Below, piece after piece: positions 58,408 to 64,000 of a DNA stretch of 64,000 nt. The notes under the pieces were generated by a model. That model had not been told where the DNA came from. It saw nothing but the letters and a program-made list of their open reading frames with translations, and did no database searches. Both the position numbers and the translations under genes were made by a program. Each line of letters starts with the position of its first letter. The first letter of the stretch is position 1. Origin of the DNA: Variovorax sp. PBL-H6 (GTDB lineage Bacteria > Pseudomonadota > Gammaproteobacteria > Burkholderiales > Burkholderiaceae_C). Location: NCBI RefSeq assembly GCF_901827155.1, contig NZ_LR594659.1, positions 5,102,501 to 5,166,500 on the forward strand, written 5' to 3'.

Positions 58408-59831
58408 CTCGAAGCCTCCATGGGTGCCGTCCCGTCGAGGACCGGCGCGACGGACGAGCCGAAGCCCGGCGCCGCCAGCGAGCCGATGTCGACCTGCCCC
58501 TGCGCGATGCGCAGGCGCACCCGGCCGTCCTCACGGTGATAAAGATCGGGATGGGCGTCGAGGAACGCCGACGCCTCCGCGTCCGGGCGGCCATCGAAGC
58601 CGTCGATGAAGTGGTGCGCGTTGCGCTCCACGTGCGGGATGCCCAGCAGCGCGACCAGCGCGAGGTCCTGCTGCACCGAGAGCCCTGGCTGCGTCGTCAG
58701 GTCTTCGGCCGACATGAAGAACCGCCCCGGCGACCCCGCGTTCCACGCCCGGCAGCGCGCGAGGTTGATCACCGACTTGTAGAAGCCCTTGCACGCCTTC
58801 GTCGACACGCCGGCGTAGCCGAGCGCGCGTGCCTGCGGGAACGCATCGAGGTCGCCGTCCGACTCGTCGATGATCACCGGCTTGTGCCGCGCGAGCGGCG
58901 CGACCGTGGACGCCAGCGCAGCCTGGCGCTTGATGGGTTGTTCGATCAGCAAGGTGGACGCGCAGAGCCGCTCCAGTGCCGGCTCCGCGCGCATCGCCAG
59001 CCACAGCGCCTCGGCCGAAGCCGCATCGTCGAACTGCTCGTTGCCGTCGAGCGTCACGTGGATCGGCCCGGGCAGCCTGTCGAGCACCGACGCGATGCGG
59101 CGCAGCCGGTCGATGTCCTCATCGCGCCGGCCCGACACCTTGAGCTTGAAGTAGCGCTGGCCGTAGCGCGCTGCCACCTCCTCCAGCGTCTCGGGGAGCC
59201 CGTCGCCCACGCGCGTCCCGTCCGGCTGGTCGCGCGCGAGGATCGGGTCGAGCAGCCCCACCGTGTGCCGCACGTGCAGCCGCGTCAGGGGCGACAGGGC
59301 CTGGAGGAAAGCGTCGAAGTCCAGGTCCGCCAGGTCGGGCGCCACGGCGTGCGCCCGCATCCCCGGCAAGTTGCGCTGCATCGCGCGCCAGAACCCGACA
59401 CCTTCGATGCGGCACAGTGCGTCGAGCACCGCGCGGTCGACCAGTGCCGGCCCGTAGCTCACGACGAGCGCCGGCAGCGCGAGCCTGCGGCCGGCATCGA
59501 GCAGCTCGCCGTAGTGCTGCGCGAAGAGTTCGAACGCGCTCGACGGCGCGGCCGCCAGGTAGGCCTCGCGCGTGAGCTCGAGGGCCTTGCGCAGCTGGTC
59601 GACGTTCTGGGCATCGCTCAGGTCCGGGTTCTTGTCGAACCACTTGGCCCCGAGCGCCTCGGCCGCGAATCCCGTGCCTTCGCGGCCATCCTCGTGGCGC
59701 ACGCGCACCCGCACGATCGCCTGCCGGCCCTCGGTGACAGTGATGACGCCGAAGCGGAAGGGCAGCCGCAGCCGGTACGGCGACTCGAAGCCTTCGATTG
59801 CGAGGACGCGCAGGCGGGGAGCGTCGGCCAT
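58398..59831 (-). CDS. Enolase-superfamily enzyme (mandelate racemase/muconate lactonizing type)
   Basis: A 477-residue member, longer than usual (about 360-400). It has an N-terminal capping domain (LRLPFRFGVITVTEGRQAIV) and a barrel with KxK motif YFKLKVSGR, metal ligands Asp in VTLDGNEQF, Glu in LLIEQPIKR and Asp in VIIDESDGD, then VSTKACKGFYKSVINLARC. It should abstract the alpha-proton of a carboxylate; racemase or dehydratase cannot be told. Sits between the ABC importer and the amidase. Confidence 0.9.
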   Translation of the reverse strand: MADAPRLRVLAIEGFESPYRLRLPFRFGVITVTEGRQAIVRVRVRHEDGREGTGFAAEALGAKWFDKNPDLSDAQNVDQLRKALELTREAYLAAAPSSAFELFAQHYGELLDAGRRLALPALVVSYGPALVDRAVLDALCRIEGVGFWRAMQRNLPGMRAHAVAPDLADLDFDAFLQALSPLTRLHVRHTVGLLDPILARDQPDGTRVGDGLPETLEEVAARYGQRYFKLKVSGRRDEDIDRLRRIASVLDRLPGPIHVTLDGNEQFDDAASAEALWLAMRAEPALERLCASTLLIEQPIKRQAALASTVAPLARHKPVIIDESDGDLDAFPQARALGYAGVSTKACKGFYKSVINLARCRAWNAGSPGRFFMSAEDLTTQPGLSVQQDLALVALLGIPHVERNAHHFIDGFDGRPDAEASAFLDAHPDLYHREDGRVRLRIAQGQVDIGSLAAPGFGSSVAPVLDGTAPMEASRWP

Positions 59832-59852
59832 GTGTGATCTCTCTCGTTCGGG

Positions 59853-60671
59853 TTACCAGTGCGGACCGGCGTGCGCCTCGCCCTTGCCCGCGACGCCCGA
59901 CAGTTCGGTGTAGATGCCGAAGGACAGGCGGCCCAGCTCGGGCGCGGCGCGGGTCTCGGCGGTGCGCGGGCGCGCGATGCGCACCTCGTGGATGTTGGCG
60001 ACGCGCCCCGGCCGCGGCGACATGACGACCACGCGATCGGCCAGGAACACCGCCTCGGGGATCGAGTGCGTCACGAACACGATGGTCTTGCGTGTGCCGC
60101 CGTGCGCGGCCTGGTCCTCGCCCCAGATGCGCAGCAGCTCCAGGTTCATGTCGTCGCGCGTCATGGCGTCGAGCGCACCGAAGGGCTCGTCCATGAGCAG
60201 GATCGGCGGATCAAGGATCAGCGCGCGGCACAATGACGCACGCTGCTGCATGCCGCCCGACAGCTCGCCCGGCCGCTTCTCCGTGAAGTCGCCGAGCCCG
60301 ACCATCTGCAGCAGCCTGTGCGCGCGCTCCCGGTACTTCGACGGATCGAGCCCCGACAGCTCGGCCGGCAGCAGCACGTTGTCGAGCACGCTGCGCCACT
60401 TGAGCAGCAGTGCCGCCTGGAACACCATGCCGACCTTGGGGATCGGCTTCTCGACCTTGGCGCCGTCCACCAGGATGCGGCCGCTGGTCACCGGGCGCAG
60501 GCCGGCGATGGCGCGCATCAGCGTCGACTTGCCGCAGCCGCTCGGCCCCACGAGCGCGACGAACTCGCCCTCGTGCACCGTGAGCGAGATGTCGCGCAGT
60601 GCCTCCACCGGGCCGCTCTCGGCCTGGTAGACCATGCCCGCATGGTCGACGTGGATCAGCGGCCGGCTCAC
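59853..60671 (-). CDS. ABC transporter ATP-binding protein (nitrate/taurine/NMT1 type)
   Basis: A 272-residue ATPase with Walker A LVGPSGCGKSTLMRAIAG, Q-loop VFQAALLLKW, signature LSGGMQQRASLCRALI, Walker B ILLMDEPFGALDAMTR and H-loop FVTHSIPEA. It belongs with SsuB/TauB/NMT1-type importers. The GTG at 60671 overlaps the binding-protein stop by four bases (GTGA). Confidence 0.94.
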   Translation of the reverse strand: MSRPLIHVDHAGMVYQAESGPVEALRDISLTVHEGEFVALVGPSGCGKSTLMRAIAGLRPVTSGRILVDGAKVEKPIPKVGMVFQAALLLKWRSVLDNVLLPAELSGLDPSKYRERAHRLLQMVGLGDFTEKRPGELSGGMQQRASLCRALILDPPILLMDEPFGALDAMTRDDMNLELLRIWGEDQAAHGGTRKTIVFVTHSIPEAVFLADRVVVMSPRPGRVANIHEVRIARPRTAETRAAPELGRLSFGIYTELSGVAGKGEAHAGPHW

Positions 60672-61696
60672 TTCACCGCGAGCGGCATCGCCACTTTGGT
60701 GAAGTAGCTGGTGGTGTAGACCGCCTTGCAATCCACCTTCTTCGGCAAGCCCATGTAGGTGTTGACGATGTCGACCGAGCCGCACATCTTCTTCTCGTCG
60801 ATGTAGCCGATGCCGTTGTCGGCATAGGCCTTGGTGCGCATGAGCTCGAAGCCCAGCAGCAGGTTCGCCTCGATGATCGCAACGTCGATCTCGGGCACGC
60901 GCTTCTTGTAGATCGCCAGCGCTTCCTTCGGGTTGGCCATCACGTCGCGCCAGCCCATGTAGGACGCTTCCAGGAAGGCCTTGAGCTGCTGGGGCCGCTC
61001 GGTCATGGTCTTCTCGCCGGCCATGATCGACATGGCGTACAGGTCGAAGCCGTAGTCGGCCCACGCGAGCCTTGCGACCTTGCCCTCGCCCATGGCCTTG
61101 TCGTAGAACGGCAGGCCGGTGGTGTAGTCGGCCACGCCGTCCATGCGCTTCTCGGCGATCGATGCCACCTTGGCGGTCGGCTCGATGTTGACCCACGTGA
61201 CCTTGTTGGCGTCGATCTTGTTGAGGCGTGCGAAGGCCGGGAACGCGAGCCGCTGGCTGTCGCCGGCCGGCGCGCCGACCGTCTTGCCCTCCAGGTCGGA
61301 CGGCTTCGAGAGCGGCGCATCGGCGCGGCTGAAGAAGGTCATCGGCGTCTTGTCGAACACCATGCCGATCATCTTGACCCGGGCACCGCGCCCCACGGCG
61401 GAGATGATCGGCACCGCATCGGCCAGGCCCGCGTCGGCGCGGCCGGTGTCGACCTTGGCGATCGAGTCGCCCGAGCCCTTCGAGTTCTCGATCGTCACGT
61501 CGAGCCCGCGCTGCGCGTAGTAGCCCTTGTCGAGCGCGACCCAATAGGCGGCGTGGTCCCCCACCGCGAACCAGTTGAGCGCGAACGTGAACTTCTCGCG
61601 CGCGGGCGCCTGCGCCTGCGCCTGCGACGGCGTGGACGCGAGCGCGAGGAGAGCCGCACAGGCGGCAGCGACGGGGACGGCGATCCTGGATCTCAT
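60668..61696 (-). CDS. ABC transporter substrate-binding protein (NMT1/THI5-like)
   Basis: A 342-residue periplasmic protein with signal peptide MRSRIAVPVAAACAALLALA STPSQAQAQ. The mature start FTFALNWFAVGDHAAYWVAL DKGYYAQRGLDVTI is typical of the NMT1/SsuA-like fold that binds pyrimidines, sulfonates or similar. GDSIAKVDTGRADAGLADA fits the same family. Ligand unknown. The ATG at 61696 is the first gene-specific Met; upstream frame belongs to a shadow. Confidence 0.93.
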   Translation of the reverse strand: MRSRIAVPVAAACAALLALASTPSQAQAQAPAREKFTFALNWFAVGDHAAYWVALDKGYYAQRGLDVTIENSKGSGDSIAKVDTGRADAGLADAVPIISAVGRGARVKMIGMVFDKTPMTFFSRADAPLSKPSDLEGKTVGAPAGDSQRLAFPAFARLNKIDANKVTWVNIEPTAKVASIAEKRMDGVADYTTGLPFYDKAMGEGKVARLAWADYGFDLYAMSIMAGEKTMTERPQQLKAFLEASYMGWRDVMANPKEALAIYKKRVPEIDVAIIEANLLLGFELMRTKAYADNGIGYIDEKKMCGSVDIVNTYMGLPKKVDCKAVYTTSYFTKVAMPLAVK

Positions 61697-61752
61697 GGTG
61701 GCTTCCTTCGGAGGACGGTGACGGAGGTTGGCGAATGGATGAAAGAAATCGA

Positions 61753-62523
61753 TCAGGCCGGCTTGTCCTCGGCCCAGGGCGCGAGCAGCAGCGACAGCCC
61801 GGCGACCAGGCCGTAGAGCAGCAGGCCGAGCACCGAAATCCACACCAGCGCGGCGAACGCGGCGGGCGTGTTCATGCTGCTCTGCGTGGTGATGATCACG
61901 TAGCCCAGCCCACGCTGCGACGCGACGAACTCGCCGACCACTGCGCCCACCACGGCCGAGGTCGCCGTCACCTTCAGCGCGCTGAGGATGTAGGGGTAGG
62001 CGTTGGGGATACGGATCTTCATGAAGACCTTCCACTTCGGCGCGCTGAACACGCGGCCGAGGTCGACCAGGTCCTGGTCGATCTGCGTGAGCCCGACCGC
62101 GGTGTTGATGACGACCGGGAAGAACCCGATCAGCGCGCCGATCAGCATGTTGGGCAGGATGCCGTAGCCCAGCCACATGAGAAAGAGCGGCGCGATCGCG
62201 ACCTTGGGCAGCGTGTTGATGAAGACCAGGAAGGGCGTGAGCGCCCGCGAGATGCCTGCCGACCAGGCGATGGCCATGCCCAGCACGACGCCCGCGGCAC
62301 CGGCAAGGACGAAGGCGCCGAGGATCTCGATGCCCGTGATCCAGCTGTGGAAGAGCCACGGGATCTCGTTGCTCGTCATCGACTGCCACACGGCGAGCGG
62401 GCCCGGCAGCAGGTACTCGCGGATGCCGAACACGCTCACCGCCACCTGCCACAGCGCGATGAAGCCGACGAAGAGGCCGATCGCCGGCAGGTAGTGCACG
62501 AGAGTTTTCGCGAGGCGATTCAT
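61753..62523 (-). CDS. ABC transporter permease (BPD_transp_1)
   Basis: A 256-residue inner-membrane permease with six helices. The EAA-like coupling loop DLGRVFSAPKWKVFMKIRIP NAYPYILSALK is in place for contact with the ATPase, and GEFVASQRGLGYVIITTQSS follows. Start MNRLAKTLVHYLPAIGLFVG with AAAGG upstream. Forms a complete importer with the two genes downstream. Confidence 0.94.
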   Translation of the reverse strand: MNRLAKTLVHYLPAIGLFVGFIALWQVAVSVFGIREYLLPGPLAVWQSMTSNEIPWLFHSWITGIEILGAFVLAGAAGVVLGMAIAWSAGISRALTPFLVFINTLPKVAIAPLFLMWLGYGILPNMLIGALIGFFPVVINTAVGLTQIDQDLVDLGRVFSAPKWKVFMKIRIPNAYPYILSALKVTATSAVVGAVVGEFVASQRGLGYVIITTQSSMNTPAAFAALVWISVLGLLLYGLVAGLSLLLAPWAEDKPA

Positions 62524-62534
62524 GCATGCGCCTT

Positions 62535-63605
62535 TCAGGCCAGCCAGCGGGCGAGGTTGGCCTGCACGAAGGCATCGTCGGCGAGGTCGGCGTGTTCCGC
62601 GCAGACCCGGTCGATCGCTTCCTTCTGTCCCGGGCTCAGCGCCTCGTCCGGGTCGAGGCACCAGATGCCTTCGAGCAGGCCCTGGCGGCGCAGCACCTCG
62701 TGGCAGCCGGCGATGCATCCATGGAAGTCGTTCGCGACGTCGAAGAAGGCGCTGTTGCAGTCGGTGACGCGGCTGTCGAGCGCGAGCAGGCCCGCATCGA
62801 CCGGCTGCATGCCGGTTGCCGCGGCCTGGCAGCGCGCGAGGAGCTCGACCGCCCCCGAAGTCCACACCGACCAATGCCCCAGCAGGCCGCCGCGGAAGCG
62901 CACGGTGACCGGCTCGCCGTCGCGCATCACGGTGAAGGGCGTGACGAGGTCGAGCACGATGTGGTCGTCGTTGCCGGTATAGAGCGTGACCCTCGACTCG
63001 GCCCGGGCCGCCACCACGCCGCGCACCACGTCGAGCGTGCGGTAGCGATGGAAGGGCGCGACCTTGATCGCCACCACGTTGTCGATGGCCGCGAAGCGCG
63101 CCCAGAAGGCGGCGCTCAGGTCCATGCCGCCGACGGCGGGCTGGAGGTAGAAGCCGATCAGCGGGATCTCCTCGGCCACCGCTTCGCAATGCGCGATGAG
63201 CGCGTCCTCGTCGGCGCCCTTCATGGCAGCCAGGCTCAGCAGGCCGGCGTGATAGCCGAGTCCGCGCGCGAGCCTTGCCTCGCCGACCGCCTGCGCCGTG
63301 CGCCCGCAGACGCCGGCCACCATCGCGATCGGGCGCGGCTTCGGCGCGAGCCAGTCGCGCGCAGTGTCGATCGCGAGGCGCAGCACCTCTTCGTACAGCC
63401 CCGCCTCCCGGATGGCGAACTGCGTGGTGTGGACGCCGACAGCGAGCCCGCCCGCGCCTGCGTCGAGGTAGTAGCGCGTCAGCGCACGCTGCCGGCGCGC
63501 ATCGAGCGTGCGCGCGGCCGTGAGCGCCAGCGGATGCGCGGGTATCGCGAGGCCGTTGCGCAGCAGCGCGCGAACGTCGGAAACCGGGAGTGTCGAAGCG
63601 TTCAT
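62535..63605 (-). CDS. Dihydrodipicolinate synthase-like (DapA superfamily) lyase
   Basis: A 356-residue class I aldolase-fold protein. PLALTAARTLDARRQRALTRYYLDAGAGG-type N-terminus, an IGFYLQP segment, and the Schiff-base Lys in NVVAIKVAPFHRYRT are recognisable. TLYTGNDDHIVLDLVTPF corresponds to the DapA GNE/D region. It is longer than DapA (about 292), with extra C-terminal sequence. Likely a retro-aldol or dehydratase step on a 2-keto acid; substrate unknown. Lies upstream of the importer genes. Confidence 0.88.
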   Translation of the reverse strand: MNASTLPVSDVRALLRNGLAIPAHPLALTAARTLDARRQRALTRYYLDAGAGGLAVGVHTTQFAIREAGLYEEVLRLAIDTARDWLAPKPRPIAMVAGVCGRTAQAVGEARLARGLGYHAGLLSLAAMKGADEDALIAHCEAVAEEIPLIGFYLQPAVGGMDLSAAFWARFAAIDNVVAIKVAPFHRYRTLDVVRGVVAARAESRVTLYTGNDDHIVLDLVTPFTVMRDGEPVTVRFRGGLLGHWSVWTSGAVELLARCQAAATGMQPVDAGLLALDSRVTDCNSAFFDVANDFHGCIAGCHEVLRRQGLLEGIWCLDPDEALSPGQKEAIDRVCAEHADLADDAFVQANLARWLA

Positions 63606-63609
63606 CGGG

Positions 63610-64000
63610 TCATCCAAATTCAGGTCCGGCCAGCACGAACAGGTGCTCGCCGGCCTGCGCCACGCAGGGCGGCAGCGAGGGCGCGAGCGCCATGCGCACG
63701 AAGGGCCGCTGGACGCGGAATCCGCGTGCCGACAGCGCCTCGGCAAGTCCCTGCCAATGCGAGGGAACGTCCAGGAACACGCGGCCGGCAATGCGCGCCA
63801 GTGCCGCATCGAGCAGCACGACGGCCTGCGAAAGGCTGGGGGCGACCAACGGTCCGATCTGCAGCGCGCGCCGGCCGCGGCGCACGATGGCGAAGCCGCT
63901 GGCCTTGCCCGCGTCGTCGTGCAGGAGCCAGGCCATGCTGCCGTGGCGCGCCAGGAAGTCACGCAGCAGAAAGCGCCGGTCGAGGCCCGCGGCTTCGGTG
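63610..64000 (-). CDS. GNAT family N-acetyltransferase, partial (N-terminus beyond window)
   Basis: The frame enters from the right edge as EAAGLDRRFLLRDFLARHGS and continues AWLLHDDAGKASGFAIVRRG RRALQIGPLVAP to the stop at 63610. The AGLDRRFLL element, the substrate/cofactor beta strands and the GPLVAPS turn are like GNAT proteins with a second acetyltransferase-like domain (YitH type). About 130 C-terminal residues are visible. It is five bases upstream of the DHDPS-like gene, in the same operon. Confidence 0.75.
   Translation of the reverse strand, partial: TEAAGLDRRFLLRDFLARHGSMAWLLHDDAGKASGFAIVRRGRRALQIGPLVAPSLSQAVVLLDAALARIAGRVFLDVPSHWQGLAEALSARGFRVQRPFVRMALAPSLPPCVAQAGEHLFVLAGPEFG

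Overview
The window is a high-GC, densely packed stretch of a beta-proteobacterial chromosome, most likely Comamonadaceae and plausibly Variovorax or a close relative. This rests on gene content and order (dusB-fis-purH; pilGHIJ-chpA; rplM-rpsI-erpA; a SAH riboswitch before ahcY) and on protein style read by eye; no database search was run. There is no rRNA, IS element, prophage or CRISPR. One tRNA (Met, anticodon CAT) is present.

Layout. 1-2012: partial yqgE and a divergent CPD photolyase. 2031-11698 (minus): pilG-pilH-pilI-pilJ-chpA, a type IV pilus (twitching) chemosensory operon ending in a 1,990-residue multi-Hpt CheA hybrid. 11776-14360: rubredoxin, then a thiD-like kinase and hemL. 14389-17297 (minus): dusB-fis-purH. 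17463-24623: a DedA-like membrane protein, ychF, a MOSC protein, then a tightly coupled run of a flavin hydroxylase, a DsbC-type disulfide isomerase and an M61 peptidase, then enoyl-CoA hydratase. 24625-28307: an ECF sigma factor chained by stop/start overlaps through a repeat-derived mini-ORF to a membrane-anchored, anti-sigma-like protein, with a divergent VWA lipoprotein. 28341-29620: tRNA-Met and three small orphan genes around an AT-rich patch. 29660-31688: dmeF and ruvB.

31797-37351 (plus) is the most unusual region. It is a six-gene, stop/start-overlapped phospholipid operon lying between ruvB and ruvA, which are normally adjacent. It encodes a CDP-alcohol phosphatidyltransferase, an alpha/beta hydrolase fused to a methyltransferase, a PAP2 phosphatase fused to a dual-specificity phosphatase, a small membrane protein, an acyltransferase that has lost its EGTR block, and a CdsA-like CDP-diacylglycerol synthase. 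From memory this corresponds to the uncharacterised E. coli ynbABCD set with two added genes. Its lipid product is unknown to me.

37370-47305: ruvA, phoH-like, ybeY, dtd, a second CDF metal transporter, a FecR/OmpA pair, tyrS, an M23 endopeptidase, anmK and an MFS exporter. 47368-53855: erpA, rpsI and rplM with clear terminators and a promoter, rlmJ, then (minus) ahcY-tlyA-metF-rlpA headed by a SAH riboswitch. 54090-56933: a truncated gene remnant, prfC and a HAD phosphatase whose N-terminus is encoded by a repeat. 56983-64000 (minus): a catabolic or scavenging operon with a GNAT protein, a DHDPS-like lyase, an ABC importer (permease, binding protein, ATPase), an enolase-superfamily enzyme and an amidase; the substrate cannot be told from sequence.

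Start codons were chosen from ribosome binding sites, family N-termini and neighbour overlaps; many extended frames were trimmed accordingly.
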